Of a stretch of DNA of 64,000 bases, positions 9,597 through 19,949 are shown piece by piece. The stretch is from an uncultured Sulfitobacter sp. Its GTDB lineage: Bacteria > Pseudomonadota > Alphaproteobacteria > Rhodobacterales > Rhodobacteraceae. The stretch covers positions 58,687 to 122,686 of the forward strand of contig CANMXJ010000013.1 in NCBI GenBank assembly GCA_947501805.1, written 5' to 3'. The first letter of the stretch is position 1. Every line of letters starts with the position of its first letter. The notes under the pieces were generated by a model. It was not told the DNA's origin. It was given only the letters and a program-made list of their open reading frames with translations, and made no database searches. Both the position numbers and the translations under genes were made by a program.

Positions 9597-11540
9597 ATGA
9601 GACGCAACCGCGCCGAGAACGATGCAAGCCATGCCAAGCTGACACGCCGTGCCATTCTGATGGGCGGGGCCCAGTTGCTGTTTATGGGCGGACTGGCCGC
9701 ACGGATGCGTTATTTGCAAGTGGATCAGGCCGACCAGTTTCGCCTGCTTGCCGAAGAAAACCGCATCAATATCCGCTTGATCCCCCCTGCCCGTGGCGAG
9801 ATTTTTGACCGCAACGGTGTGCGTCTCGCCGAGAACATACCGTCCTACCGCATCGTGATGGTCCGCGAGGATGCAGGTGATGTGGACGCTGTCATGGCGC
9901 GTCTCAGCCAGATCATCGACATCGACCTTGAGACATTCGAAAGCGCGCTTGACGAGCTGAAACGCTCAGCTCCCTTCTTGCCCGTGACCATCGTCGAGGG
10001 CGTCAGTTGGGACGAAGTCAGCAAGGTCAGCGTCAACGCCCCCGCCCTGCCCGGCGTCACACCAGAAGTTGGCCTGACAAGGGTCTATCCCCGTGGGTCG
10101 GACTTTGCCCACGTGGTTGGTCGGGTTGGTCGCGTCAGCCAGAAAGACCTTGATGCATTGGAGAACCCCGATCAGGTGCTGCGCATCCCGCGCTTCCAGA
10201 TCGGCAAAATCAATGTGGAAGCCCGCGCCGAAGACGCATTGCGCGGAACTGCCGGCACCAAGCAGGTCGAGGTGAATGCGACTGGCCGCGTCATGCGCGA
10301 GTTGGATCGCCGTGAAGGGCAGTCAGGCGCGGATTTACAACTGACACTCGATTCAAAGCTGCAAGGCTATGTTCAAGCGCGCCTTGGTGGGGAAAGCGCG
10401 GCTGTGGTCATCATTGACTGCGAAAACGGTGATCTGGCGGCAATTGCCTCGGCACCCAGCTACGACCCCAATCTGTTTATTGGCGGCATTTCATCCAAGG
10501 ATTATGACCCCCTGCTCAATTCCGCCTACCGTCCGCTGGTAAACAAGACCGTCCAGGGTGCCTATCCCCCCGGTTCGACCTTCAAGATGATGACTGCAAT
10601 GGCGGCCCTCGAAGAAGGCATCGTTGGCCCTGATGAAACCGTCTATTGCCCCGGCCATCTGGAGGTTGCGGGACGCAGGTTTCACTGTTGGAAACGTGCG
10701 GGGCACGGATGGGTTGATCTGGAAAACTCGCTCAAGCAGTCCTGTGACGTTTATTATTACGATCTGGCCCTGAAGGTCGGCATCGAAAAGATCACGGCAA
10801 TGGCCAACCGCTTTGGCCTCGGGATCAAACATGAACTGGCGTTGTCGTCGGTCAATTCAGGGCTGACGCCGACAAAAGCCTGGAAGCGAACGGCACGCGG
10901 GGCCGACTGGGTGATCGGGGATACGGTCAACGCCTCCATTGGTCAGGGCTTTATGCTGGCGTCGCCGTTACAACTGGCCGTGATGACAGCGCGGATCGCT
11001 ACGGGAAGACAGGTCACGCCGCGTCTGATCAAATCGGTGGACGGGGTAGAGGAACCGGTGGGCGAAGGCGCGTCTCTGGGCATGAACGACAACAATCTGC
11101 GCAAGATGCGCCGTGCGATGTACGAGGTTGTAAACAACCGGCGCGGCACAGCCTATCGCAGCCGGATCATCGCGGATGGCATGCGCATGGCTGGAAAAAC
11201 AGGCACGTCACAGGTGCGCAACATTACGGCAGCAGAACGAGCACGCGGCGTTACCCGAAATGCTGATCTGCCATGGGAACGACGCGACCACGCGCTGTTT
11301 GTCGCCTTCGCTCCGCATGACAATCCGCGCTATGCTGTATCGGTGTTGGTGGAACACGGCGGCGGCGGTTCAACCGCCGCAGCCCCGATCGCACGTGACG
11401 TTCTGCTGCAAGCCATGGCGGGCGGCGAGCCTTCACTTGACGCCTACCCCAAAGGCGACCGCGCCCGGATCAAAACCCAGCAAAAGCGTTTGCGTGATGT
11501 ACAGCCGCGCGCCGCGATTGACGGAAAAGATCAAGCATGA
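9597..11540 (+). CDS. mrdA: penicillin-binding protein 2 (elongation transpeptidase)
   Basis: 647 residues. One N-terminal membrane segment is followed by the dimerisation domain and the transpeptidase domain. The three active-site motifs are visible: S-T-F-K with the nucleophile Ser327 (PPGSTFKMM), SCD (KQSCDVYYY) and KTGTS (AGKTGTSQV). It cross-links peptidoglycan during lateral growth with RodA, whose gene overlaps its stop by 4 bp. Confidence 0.96.
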   Translation: MRRNRAENDASHAKLTRRAILMGGAQLLFMGGLAARMRYLQVDQADQFRLLAEENRINIRLIPPARGEIFDRNGVRLAENIPSYRIVMVREDAGDVDAVMARLSQIIDIDLETFESALDELKRSAPFLPVTIVEGVSWDEVSKVSVNAPALPGVTPEVGLTRVYPRGSDFAHVVGRVGRVSQKDLDALENPDQVLRIPRFQIGKINVEARAEDALRGTAGTKQVEVNATGRVMRELDRREGQSGADLQLTLDSKLQGYVQARLGGESAAVVIIDCENGDLAAIASAPSYDPNLFIGGISSKDYDPLLNSAYRPLVNKTVQGAYPPGSTFKMMTAMAALEEGIVGPDETVYCPGHLEVAGRRFHCWKRAGHGWVDLENSLKQSCDVYYYDLALKVGIEKITAMANRFGLGIKHELALSSVNSGLTPTKAWKRTARGADWVIGDTVNASIGQGFMLASPLQLAVMTARIATGRQVTPRLIKSVDGVEEPVGEGASLGMNDNNLRKMRRAMYEVVNNRRGTAYRSRIIADGMRMAGKTGTSQVRNITAAERARGVTRNADLPWERRDHALFVAFAPHDNPRYAVSVLVEHGGGGSTAAAPIARDVLLQAMAGGEPSLDAYPKGDRARIKTQQKRLRDVQPRAAIDGKDQA

Positions 11541-12676
11541 GTTATCTGGAGTATACCGTCAAATCGGTACCAACCGGTTTTCGCAAGATCCTGCATCTGA
11601 ACTGGCCGCTGGCGCTGTTGCTCGCCTCAGTGTGCGGTGTCGGTTTCTTGATGCTGTATTCGGTCGCAGGTGGGTCCTTTACACCCTGGGCAGAGCCCCA
11701 GATGAAACGCTTTGGTCTTGGCATCGCACTGATGATGATTGTGGCAATGGTGCCGATCTGGTTGTGGCGCAACCTGTCTGGTGTGGCCTATGGTGTTTCT
11801 CTGTTGCTGCTGGTTCTGGTCGCGGTCATCGGGGATGAGCGCAAGGGATCGCAACGCTGGCTGGATCTGGGGTTCATGGACCTGCAACCGTCCGAATTGA
11901 TGAAAATCACGCTGGTTATGTTTCTGGCCGCCTACTACGATTGGCTTCCGGCCAAGCGGGTGTCGCGTCCGTTCTGGGTTTTGCTGCCTGTCATCATTAT
12001 TCTGATCCCAACCGCACTGGTATTGGAGCAGCCCGATCTCGGCACCTCGATCCTTTTGCTAGCCGCAGGGGGTGGGTTGATGTTTCTGGCAGGCGTGCAT
12101 TGGGCCTATTTTGCCGCTGTCATCGCCTCTGCCGTTGGTTTGATCACGGCTGTGTTTCAATCGCGCAGTACATCGTGGCAGTTGCTGAACGACTACCAAT
12201 ACCGCAGGATCGACACCTTCCTTGACCCCGCCGCTGATCCGCTTGGCGCGGGTTATCACATTACCCAGTCCAAGATTGCGCTTGGCTCTGGAGGCTGGAC
12301 GGGGCGCGGATTTATGCAAGGCACGCAGTCGCGGCTGAATTTTCTACCGGAAAAGCATACCGACTTTATCTTTACCACGCTGGCCGAAGAGTTCGGCTTT
12401 ATTGGTGCCATATCCTTGCTGGGCATCTACGCGCTGATCATTGTCTTTTGCGTGATCACTGCCATTCGTAACAAGGACAGGTTTTCGTCACTATTGATCC
12501 TTGGCATTGCGCTGAACTTTTTTCTGTTCTTCGCGGTGAACATGTCGATGGTCATGGGCCTTGCGCCCGTTGTGGGCGTGCCACTGCCGCTGGTCAGCTA
12601 TGGTGGCTCTGCGATGTTAGTTCTGCTGCTGGCCTTCGGCCTCGTTCAATCCGCCCATGTCCACAGACCGAGGTAG
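11537..12676 (+). CDS. rodA: RodA, SEDS-family peptidoglycan glycosyltransferase
   Basis: 379 residues with about ten membrane helices. The SEDS signatures QPDLGTSILL and, near the C-terminus, PLPLVSYGGSAML are present. RodA polymerises lipid II into glycan strands and works as a pair with PBP2, encoded just upstream. The start lies in the mrdA stop (ATGA). Confidence 0.96.
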   Translation: MSYLEYTVKSVPTGFRKILHLNWPLALLLASVCGVGFLMLYSVAGGSFTPWAEPQMKRFGLGIALMMIVAMVPIWLWRNLSGVAYGVSLLLLVLVAVIGDERKGSQRWLDLGFMDLQPSELMKITLVMFLAAYYDWLPAKRVSRPFWVLLPVIIILIPTALVLEQPDLGTSILLLAAGGGLMFLAGVHWAYFAAVIASAVGLITAVFQSRSTSWQLLNDYQYRRIDTFLDPAADPLGAGYHITQSKIALGSGGWTGRGFMQGTQSRLNFLPEKHTDFIFTTLAEEFGFIGAISLLGIYALIIVFCVITAIRNKDRFSSLLILGIALNFFLFFAVNMSMVMGLAPVVGVPLPLVSYGGSAMLVLLLAFGLVQSAHVHRPR

Positions 12677-12679
12677 CCC

Positions 12680-13612
12680 ATGCCCCTAAACATCCTGTTT
12701 GCCGCTCGCCCCGAGCGGTGGAAAACCTACGAGCAACCATTGCGCAATGCACTGGCAAAGGCCGACATCGAGGCTAATCTGGCAATGGATTTTGCACCGG
12801 AAGACGTCGACTATATCGTCTTTGCGCCCAACAGCCATTTGCAAGATTTCACGCCTTACACCCGCGCACGCGCTGTGCTGAACTTGTGGGCGGGGGTTGA
12901 GGCGATTACGGGCAACGAAACCCTGAAAATCCCGCTGGCCCGGATGGTTGATCCGGGACTGACCACTGGCATGGTGGAATGGGTCACGGGCCATGTAATG
13001 CGTTATCATCTTGGGATGGATGCGGACATCACGCGGGCGGATACGAAATGGGAGGTGCGCACACCGCCGCTGGCGCAGGAACGCAATGTCAGCATACTTG
13101 GCCTTGGTGCCTTGGGCACCGCCTGTGCGCAAATGCTGCGCAAGATCGGGTTTAACGTCACCGGATGGTCGCGCAGCCCGAAAGACGTGGCGGGTGTTGA
13201 CTGCCTGCACGGGCAGGACGGGCTGGGGCAGGCGTTGAGCTGTGCAGAGATCGCCGTGCTTTTGTTGCCCGACACTGCTGCGACAAAGAATATTATCAAT
13301 GCGCAAACGCTGGCACAGATGCCGAAGGGCGCGTTCATCATCAACCCCGGGCGCGGGCCGTTGATTGATGATGCCGCGCTGCTGGCTGCCCTTGATAGAG
13401 GGCAGATTGCCCACGCCACGCTGGACGTTTTTCGCGTCGAACCATTGCCCGCAGACGATCCCTATTGGGCGCATCCACGGGTCACCGTCACCCCGCATAT
13501 TGCGGCTGAAACACGCGCTGTCACGGCCAGCGAAGTGATTGTCGATAACATCCGCCGGGGTGAGGCGGATAAACCCTTTATCAATCTGGTGGACCGCACC
13601 TTGGGCTATTAA
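12680..13612 (+). CDS. ghrA: glyoxylate/hydroxypyruvate reductase A
   Basis: 310 residues of the D-2-hydroxyacid dehydrogenase superfamily. The NAD(P) motif is ILGLGALGTACAQ, the INPGRGPLIDDAAL segment follows, and TPHIAAETRA carries the catalytic histidine. GhrA reduces glyoxylate and hydroxypyruvate. It follows rodA by 3 bp and is probably read through from the mre operon. Its stop overlaps the stop of the convergent M3 peptidase gene. Confidence 0.88.
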   Translation: MPLNILFAARPERWKTYEQPLRNALAKADIEANLAMDFAPEDVDYIVFAPNSHLQDFTPYTRARAVLNLWAGVEAITGNETLKIPLARMVDPGLTTGMVEWVTGHVMRYHLGMDADITRADTKWEVRTPPLAQERNVSILGLGALGTACAQMLRKIGFNVTGWSRSPKDVAGVDCLHGQDGLGQALSCAEIAVLLLPDTAATKNIINAQTLAQMPKGAFIINPGRGPLIDDAALLAALDRGQIAHATLDVFRVEPLPADDPYWAHPRVTVTPHIAAETRAVTASEVIVDNIRRGEADKPFINLVDRTLGY

Positions 13613-15621
13613 GCCGCCAGCCCACGGCCCTTCAATAGCGCCTCAACTCCGGGCAAACGGCCACGGAAAGCGACATATAATTCGGCGGCATCCTGTGATC
13701 CGCCCGCCGACAGGATATGCGTTTCCAACGCTTTGGCGCGTTCGGGATCAAAAGCGCCGCCTGCCTCCTCGAATGCTTGAAACGCATCCGCATCCATGAC
13801 TTCGGACCACATGTAGCTGTAGTAGCCACTGGAATATCCGTCCCCTGAAAACACATGCGCAAATTGTGGTGTAGCATGGCGCATGCGGATCGCTTCGGGC
13901 ATGTCGAGCGCTGCAAGGATTTCAGCCTGACGCGCCATTGGGTCGGACGGCACATCGCCATCGTGGAACGCCAGATCAACCAGCGCAGAGGCGACATATT
14001 CAACGGTCTGGAACCCCATATCAAAGGTCGCAGCACCCAGCACCTTGTCGAGCATTTCTTTCGGCATCGCCTCGCCTGTCTTGGCGTGGGTGGCAAATTC
14101 ACCAAGCACTTCAGGCACTTCCAGCCAGTGTTCATACAACTGACTTGGCAGTTCGACAAAGTCCCGCGCAACCGACGTACCGCTGACGGATTCATACGTC
14201 ACATCAGACAACATCTGGTGCAAGGCGTGGCCAAATTCATGAAACAAGGTGCGGGCATCATCATAAGACAATAGTGCCGGATCGGATTTGGCAAAGTTGC
14301 ACACGTTGATCACCACGGGTGTTTGCACGTCAGGATATTTGGCTTGCGAACGCATCGCGGAACACCACGCACCAGAGCGTTTTGAACCGCGTGCGAAATA
14401 ATCGCCGATAAAAACCGCCACATGTTTGTCATCCCGTGTCACCTCCCATGCGCGACAATCAGGGTGGTACAGCGGTATATCCAGCGGCTTGAATTGCAAC
14501 CCGAACAGGCGCGTGGCGCAGGCAAAAGACGCCTCGATCATGCGATCGAGCTGGAAATAGGGTTTGAGTGCAGCCTCATCCAGATCATGCTCTATCGCGC
14601 GGCGTTTTTCGGCGTAATAGCGCCAGTCCCACGGTGCCAGATCGGCATTGATGCCATCCGCATGCATCATATCGGTCAACACCTGTGCGTCAGCATTGGC
14701 ACGGGCCTTGGCCGGCTCCCAAACTTCCATCAGCAGGCTACGTACTGCGCCCGGTGTCTTGGCCATTTCCGTTTCGAGTTTGTAATCCGCAAAAGTTTCA
14801 TATCCCAAAAGGTTTGCACGTTCGCGGCGCAAGGCAAGAGTTTCAGCCGCGATTCCGCGATTGTCAGTTTCACCGCCATTTGCGCCGCGGGCCTCCCACG
14901 CACGGAACGCCTTTTCACGCAGATCACGGCGCGGGGAAAATTGCAGGAACGGCACAATCAACGAGCGCGACAGCGTGACAACCGGACCACCTGCGCCTTT
15001 CTCCTTGCCCGCTGAACGGGCAGCATCGACAACGAAATCCGGCAAACCGTCCAGATCATCCTCGGTCAGTTCCATGAACCATGACCGCTCGTCTGCCAAA
15101 AGGTTCTGGGTGAACTGCGTACCCAACACGGCCAAACGCCCTTTGATCTTTTTCATCCGGGCTTCTTTCGCACCAGTCAAAGCAGCACCTGCGCGCACGA
15201 AGCCACGGTGCGTGAGCATCAACACACGCGCCTGTTCGTCACTCAGATCAAGCGTATCGCGCTGATCCCAGACTGCAGCCACCCGCGAGAACAACGCTTT
15301 ATTGCCGGAAATTTCCGAAAAATGGGCCGCCAGCTTCGGTGAAAAAGCGGTCTGCAATTCCTCGCGGGCCGGATTACTGTCCGCACCGGCCACGGTAAAA
15401 AATACCGACAGAACTTTATCAAGCGCGCGCCCCACAGCTTCAAGCGCCTCGACTGTATTGGCAAAAGTCGGTGCAGCGGTGTTATGCGCGATTGCGTCAA
15501 TCTCTGCGTTATGGGCGCCTAGCGCCTGTTCCAAAGCAGGGGCAAAGTCATCATCTGACACTTGATCAAACGGCGCGATGCCAAAAGGCGTTTCCCATTC
15601 AGCAAGCAGGGGGTTTGTCAT
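13609..15621 (-). CDS. M3 family oligopeptidase (Dcp/PrlC type)
   Basis: 670 residues from the ATG at 15621, which has an AAGGAG ribosome binding site 8 bp upstream; an ATG 18 bp earlier has none. The zinc site HEFGH (near residue 461, in TLFHEFGHALHQ) and downstream glutamate region VELPSQLYEHWL are those of M3 metallopeptidases. It should cleave short peptides in the cytoplasm or periplasm. No signal peptide is visible, which favours the cytoplasm. It lies downstream of moeB with a 63-bp gap. Confidence 0.93.
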   Translation of the reverse strand: MTNPLLAEWETPFGIAPFDQVSDDDFAPALEQALGAHNAEIDAIAHNTAAPTFANTVEALEAVGRALDKVLSVFFTVAGADSNPAREELQTAFSPKLAAHFSEISGNKALFSRVAAVWDQRDTLDLSDEQARVLMLTHRGFVRAGAALTGAKEARMKKIKGRLAVLGTQFTQNLLADERSWFMELTEDDLDGLPDFVVDAARSAGKEKGAGGPVVTLSRSLIVPFLQFSPRRDLREKAFRAWEARGANGGETDNRGIAAETLALRRERANLLGYETFADYKLETEMAKTPGAVRSLLMEVWEPAKARANADAQVLTDMMHADGINADLAPWDWRYYAEKRRAIEHDLDEAALKPYFQLDRMIEASFACATRLFGLQFKPLDIPLYHPDCRAWEVTRDDKHVAVFIGDYFARGSKRSGAWCSAMRSQAKYPDVQTPVVINVCNFAKSDPALLSYDDARTLFHEFGHALHQMLSDVTYESVSGTSVARDFVELPSQLYEHWLEVPEVLGEFATHAKTGEAMPKEMLDKVLGAATFDMGFQTVEYVASALVDLAFHDGDVPSDPMARQAEILAALDMPEAIRMRHATPQFAHVFSGDGYSSGYYSYMWSEVMDADAFQAFEEAGGAFDPERAKALETHILSAGGSQDAAELYVAFRGRLPGVEALLKGRGLAA

Positions 15622-15684
15622 GGCGGTACTCCTTTGCACCCAAGCTAGGGGCGCGTGTGGCGGGTTACAATCTGTCGGGGGCGA

Positions 15685-16725
15685 TTAGCTGGATCCACAT
15701 GTCGGACAATCGGCACGCCGCGCAATGCGGATCGAACGGTTCTCCCCGTAGAGCGCATCATAGATCAGCATCTGGCCGCGGGCAGGCGTGCCGGCATCGG
15801 TTATTAACTTGATCGCCTCAACTGCCATCATTGAACCGATCACGCCGGGCAACGGGCCAATCACACCTGCCTCGGCACAACTCGGGGCAAGATGTGGGGC
15901 TGGAGCCTGATCAAAGATACATTGATAACAAGGCGCATCATTTGCTGGATCAAAGACCGACATTTGCCCTTCCCATTGGCTTAGCGCGCCGGAAATCAAC
16001 GGCTTTCGTGCCGCGACACAGGCGGCGTTCACCAGATAGCGGGTGTCAAAATTGTCAGTGCCGTCAAGAACCAGATCGTATTCCGCCACCAGTTCATTTG
16101 CGATGTCTGCAGTCAGGCGACGATGATAGGGACGCACGATCACAAAAGGGTTTTGCGCCTGCATATGGACTTGGGCCGAGAACACTTTTGGAGTGCCGAT
16201 GTCTGCATCGGTGTGGATGATCTGGCGTTGCAGGTTAGCATTCTCGACGTCGTCATCGTCAATCACCCCAATGGTGCCAACACCCGCAGCGGCCAGATAT
16301 TGCAGAACAGGTGCGCCCAGTCCGCCCGCACCAATCACCAGAACTTTTGCGTCTTTCAGTGCCTTTTGCCCCGCGCCCCCGACTTCACGCAAAACGATAT
16401 GGCGGGCATAGCGGTTCAACTCCGTTTCCGTAAACTTCCCGGGTCTTGTTTCCGGTTCGTTGTCGGTCTGACCCGCCCGCTTGCGCAGCCCGATCAGGAG
16501 CCAGCGGTAAGCAAAAAACAACACGGCAAAACCGCCAAGCATCAACCAAAGTGCTGCACTGCCGCCTGTGGCAACACGCAGCGGGTGCATCTCGGGAAAC
16601 ACAACCTGAATGCCCAAGACAACAACGTAGAGCAAGCCGAGAAACATTCCGCGTGCTTCGCGCGGAGCACCCATCCAGCCGCCTCCAAACCAGATCGCAG
16701 CACCCAACAACAAGACAAGAAGCAT
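15685..16725 (-). CDS. moeB: membrane-anchored HesA/MoeB/ThiF adenylyltransferase
   Basis: 346 residues. The first about 80 form two or three hydrophobic segments, which ordinary MoeB lacks. An E1-like domain follows, with VIGAGGLGAPVLQYLAAAGVG (ATP binding), DGTDNFDTRYLVN, and two zinc CxxC pairs (APCYQCIF and DCPTCGSS). A cysteine in PSCAEAGVIGPLPG is the likely thioester or persulfide residue. It should adenylate the C-terminus of a ubiquitin-like sulfur carrier (MoaD or ThiS). The start overlaps the dut stop by one base (TAATG). Confidence 0.88.
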   Translation of the reverse strand: MLLVLLLGAAIWFGGGWMGAPREARGMFLGLLYVVVLGIQVVFPEMHPLRVATGGSAALWLMLGGFAVLFFAYRWLLIGLRKRAGQTDNEPETRPGKFTETELNRYARHIVLREVGGAGQKALKDAKVLVIGAGGLGAPVLQYLAAAGVGTIGVIDDDDVENANLQRQIIHTDADIGTPKVFSAQVHMQAQNPFVIVRPYHRRLTADIANELVAEYDLVLDGTDNFDTRYLVNAACVAARKPLISGALSQWEGQMSVFDPANDAPCYQCIFDQAPAPHLAPSCAEAGVIGPLPGVIGSMMAVEAIKLITDAGTPARGQMLIYDALYGENRSIRIARRADCPTCGSS

Positions 16726-17177
16726 TAGTTTACTCCGGTTGATCCGAACCCGCCGGATGCGCGGTCCGTCCGGCCCAATTCATCGACAAGCTCGAACTTA
16801 GCTTGCAGCACAGGTGCGACAACCATCTGGGCGATCCGCATGCCATGCGTGACCTCGAACGGGTCACTTCCGGCGTTCAGAACAATCACGCCAACCACAC
16901 CGCGATAATCGGCATCGATGGTGCCGGGGCTGTTGGGCAAGGTGATACCGTGCTTCAGCGCAAGGCCGGATCGCGGGCGGATTTGGACCTCGAAACCATG
17001 CGGGATTTCCATATGCAGTCCCGTCGAAATCAATGCCCGCGCCGTCGGCTCAATAGTAACAGAACCGTCTGGCAAATTAGCCCGAAGATCAGCGCCCGCT
17101 GCCCCTAGTGTTTCATATGCAGGCAAGCCCAGCGCGGTATCGGCACCAATCGCCCAAGTACAACGGATCAACGTCAT
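16725..17177 (-). CDS. dut: dUTP diphosphatase
   Basis: 150 residues, the trimeric dUTPase length. Motifs in order: AGADLRAN (motif 1), [11 protein letters not shown] (motif 2), [12 protein letters not shown] (motif 3), [10 protein letters not shown] (motif 4) and the C-terminal [11 protein letters not shown] lid (motif 5). It hydrolyses dUTP to dUMP, keeping uracil out of DNA. The start overlaps the coaBC stop by 4 bp. Confidence 0.97.
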   Translation of the reverse strand: MTLIRCTWAIGADTALGLPAYETLGAAGADLRANLPDGSVTIEPTARALISTGLHMEIPHGFEVQIRPRSGLALKHGITLPNSPGTIDADYRGVVGVIVLNAGSDPFEVTHGMRIAQMVVAPVLQAKFELVDELGRTDRASGGFGSTGVN

Positions 17178-18373
17178 TTGGTGCCAAGTGCCTCTGCAAT
17201 CCGTTCGGCCAGCTTGACCGCAACAGCATCTTTTCCCATACGCACCCAGCTTTCCGGACCGTCATCCGTGATCAGCGTGACTGCATTTTCATGTCCGCCC
17301 ATAATGCCCGTTTCGGGCGACACATCATTGGCGACAATCCAATCGCACCCCTTGCGCGTGCGTTTGGCAGTGGCATTGGCAAGCACATCATCTGTCTCGG
17401 CCGCAAAGCCCACAACAAGGAGCGGTCGCCCTGTTTCCATACGGGCCACGGTTTTCAGAATATCGGGGTTTTCGGCAAAGTTCAGCGATGGCAATCCGTC
17501 TTTGGACTTCTTCAATTTGCGATCACCAGCACCTTCAACCCGCCAATCAGCCACTGCCGCCGCAAACACAGCTGCGTCAACTGGCAGAGCCGTCTGCACG
17601 GCCTCCAGCATCTGTTGCGCTGTCTGCACGCGGATCACATCGACCCCATCGGGCGGCGCTATATCTGCAGGTCCAGTTACAAACACAACCCTTGCACCCA
17701 ATGACGCCAGCGCACGTGCAATGGCAGTGCCCTGCGCACCAGAAGACCGGTTGGCAATGTAGCGCACCGGATCAATCGGTTCATGTGTCGGACCGGAAGT
17801 GACAAGCACGCGCTTGCCTTGCAATGGACCATCTGCAAAATGCGCTTCAATCGCGCCGACAATTTCCATCGGTTCAGCCATTCGTCCGGGGCCGAATTCA
17901 CCGCAGGCCATATCGCCGTCATTGGGGCCGACGACGGAAGTCGCGTCCGCCCGCAGTGTTGCGAGGTTGCGCTGTGTCGCCGCGTGCTCCCACATGCGCA
18001 CATTCATTGCGGGCGCGACCATCACGGGCGTATCGGTGGCCAGCAAGAGGGTGGACGCCAGATCATCCGCATGGCCTTGCGCCATCTTTGCCATCAAATC
18101 AGCCGTCGCAGGGGCCACCACAACCAGATCGGCAATGCGGCTAAGCTGGATATGCCCCATTTCGGCCTCGTCACCTAAATCAAACAGCTCTTGGAAGACT
18201 TTATTGCCCGCAAGGGCGGATACCGACAAAGGCGTCACAAATTCGGTGCCTGCACGCGTCAGGACCGGCGTAACCTCAGCGCCGCGTTCGCGCAATCGCC
18301 GGATCAGATCCAGCGACTTGAACGCGGCGATGCCACCACCGATGATCAGCAGAATGTGTTTGCCCGCCAGCAT
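17174..18373 (-). CDS. coaBC: bifunctional phosphopantothenoylcysteine decarboxylase / phosphopantothenate-cysteine ligase
   Basis: 399 residues. The N-terminal CoaC flavoprotein domain has [16 protein letters not shown] and the APAMNVRMW substrate motif. The C-terminal CoaB domain starts near [15 protein letters not shown]. Together they turn 4'-phosphopantothenate into 4'-phosphopantetheine for coenzyme A. It heads the coaBC-dut-moeB run, whose overlapping starts and stops indicate one operon. Confidence 0.96.
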   Translation of the reverse strand: MLAGKHILLIIGGGIAAFKSLDLIRRLRERGAEVTPVLTRAGTEFVTPLSVSALAGNKVFQELFDLGDEAEMGHIQLSRIADLVVVAPATADLMAKMAQGHADDLASTLLLATDTPVMVAPAMNVRMWEHAATQRNLATLRADATSVVGPNDGDMACGEFGPGRMAEPMEIVGAIEAHFADGPLQGKRVLVTSGPTHEPIDPVRYIANRSSGAQGTAIARALASLGARVVFVTGPADIAPPDGVDVIRVQTAQQMLEAVQTALPVDAAVFAAAVADWRVEGAGDRKLKKSKDGLPSLNFAENPDILKTVARMETGRPLLVVGFAAETDDVLANATAKRTRKGCDWIVANDVSPETGIMGGHENAVTLITDDGPESWVRMGKDAVAVKLAERIAEALGTK

Positions 18374-18454
18374 GATATGATCCTAACCGTGCGAAATGTT
18401 CACGGAACCATAAGACGCAAGCGAGCTATGTGCCAGCCCTGACAGGCCGGCCCA

Positions 18455-19339
18455 TCAGTGCAGGAATTGCAGCACTTCCTGAGATTGACCTTCAAGTGAC
18501 TTGCGCATTTTCACAAATGCCGCCGCCTCAAGCTGGCGTACCCGTTCTTTTGACAGTTGCAACTCGGTGCCGAGACTTTCCAACGTGCGCGGCTGTTCGC
18601 GCAGTTTCCGTTCGCGGACGATAAACTGTTCGCGTGGGTTCAACTCTTTCATCGACTGCAAAAGCCATGCGCGCAATTGCGCTGTGTCGTGACTGGCCTC
18701 AACTTTTTCGGCAGCCTGTTCGCTGTCATCGACCAGAGCATCAATCCACTCACGCCCTTCGTCCTCCGTAGATTGCGTGGCATTCAGTGAATAATCAGAG
18801 CCGGACAAGCGTCCCTCCATCATTTCAACATCGTGCAAAGGCACGCCAATTTCTGTCGAAATTCTCTGCAAAAGCTGATGCTTGTCCAGCGTTTCACCAG
18901 CACTGGCTGCTTCGCGCTCAAGCTGGGCCTGCACACGTTTCATGTTGAAAAACAGTGATTTCTGCGAAGACGTGGAGCCTGTTCGCACCATTGACCAATT
19001 GCGCATGACATGGTCCTGTATGCTCGCCTTGATCCACCACATTGCATAGGTCGAAAACCGCACGCCGCGATCAGGATCGAATTTCTCTGCCGCTTTCATC
19101 AGGCCAAGACCCGCCTCTTGGATCAGATCGTTCATGGGCGCGCCGTAGCGCTTGAATTTTCCGGCCATTGAGATCGCAAGCCGCATGTAGGCGGTAATCA
19201 AACGGTGCAAAGCCGCCTCGTCGCGGTTGTCACGCCACGCATAGGCCAGTTCCAGTTCCGTTTCCGCATCCAGCAGTTCAGCTTTCATCGCGGTACGAGT
19301 GAGTGAGAATTCGCGAGCAGGTTGCAATGCCATCTTCAT
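18455..19339 (-). CDS. rpoH: RNA polymerase sigma-32 factor (heat-shock, RpoH)
   Basis: 294 residues. Region 2 (LITAYMRLAISMAGKFKRYG with DLIQEAGLGLMKA and FSTYAMWWIKASIQ) and region 4 (LSKERVRQLEAAAF) are clear. The RpoH box is recognisable in SSQKSLFFNMKR. Rhodobacteraceae often carry two RpoH paralogues, and this N-terminus looks like the RpoHII type, but that assignment is from memory and less certain. Two starts are possible, Met1 and Met3. It is divergent from the cobalamin genes. Confidence 0.93.
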   Translation of the reverse strand: MKMALQPAREFSLTRTAMKAELLDAETELELAYAWRDNRDEAALHRLITAYMRLAISMAGKFKRYGAPMNDLIQEAGLGLMKAAEKFDPDRGVRFSTYAMWWIKASIQDHVMRNWSMVRTGSTSSQKSLFFNMKRVQAQLEREAASAGETLDKHQLLQRISTEIGVPLHDVEMMEGRLSGSDYSLNATQSTEDEGREWIDALVDDSEQAAEKVEASHDTAQLRAWLLQSMKELNPREQFIVRERKLREQPRTLESLGTELQLSKERVRQLEAAAFVKMRKSLEGQSQEVLQFLH

Positions 19340-19427
19340 ATCTCCCTTGGCGCATGGGTGTCTTGTGACGCCCTTTTGTATTATGTACGCACCAAGTCAT
19401 GTTCCGGTTTCAATAAAGGTGAATAAA

Positions 19428-19949
19428 ATGTTGCCGCACCGCACTTTTGTTCTAGGTGGCGCTGCCTCGGGCAAGTCTGTCTGGGCGGAAAAACTCGTCG
19501 AAAGCTACGGATTGCCAATGACTTACATCGCAACCGGACAGATTTTCGATACCGAGGTCGCCGCGCGTGTAAAAATCCATCAAGAAAGGCGCCTATCCTG
19601 CTGGACGACGATAGAAGCGCCCCTTGATCTTGGCCCTGCGTTGTCCGGAGTGACCGCTCATCAGGTTGTCCTGATTGATTGCGCGACCATGTGGCTGACA
19701 AATCATATGATGGAAAAGAACGATCTGCGGCAGGCTGAACAGTCACTTGTCGCCGTATTGCGTAATTGCGCGGCCCCCTGGGTCATGGTTTCAAACGAAG
19801 TTGGTCATGGCATTGTACCGGACAACGCCATGGCCCGTCATTTCAGAGAAGCGCAAGGACGGCTGAACATCGCATTGGCAGCCGAGGCTGAGCTGGCAAT
19901 TCAGGTCATCGCAGGGTTGCCCCAAGTCTTGAAAGGAACGTTACCATGA
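19428..19949 (+). CDS. cobU: adenosylcobinamide kinase / adenosylcobinamide-phosphate guanylyltransferase
   Basis: 173 residues from the ATG at 19428, preceded by an AAGGTG ribosome binding site; the open frame extends upstream but without family sequence. VLGGAASGKSVWAE is the P-loop, and YIATGQIFD with HQERR carries the CobU signature and active-site histidine. It forms adenosyl-GDP-cobinamide for nucleotide-loop assembly of vitamin B12. Its stop overlaps the next start by 4 bp. The rest of the cobalamin pathway is not in the window. Confidence 0.93.
   Translation: MLPHRTFVLGGAASGKSVWAEKLVESYGLPMTYIATGQIFDTEVAARVKIHQERRLSCWTTIEAPLDLGPALSGVTAHQVVLIDCATMWLTNHMMEKNDLRQAEQSLVAVLRNCAAPWVMVSNEVGHGIVPDNAMARHFREAQGRLNIALAAEAELAIQVIAGLPQVLKGTLP

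Noticed and set aside
12686..13498. 270-residue antisense frame in ghrA
   Set aside because: Shadow frame; the plus strand encodes a clear dehydrogenase with all motifs.
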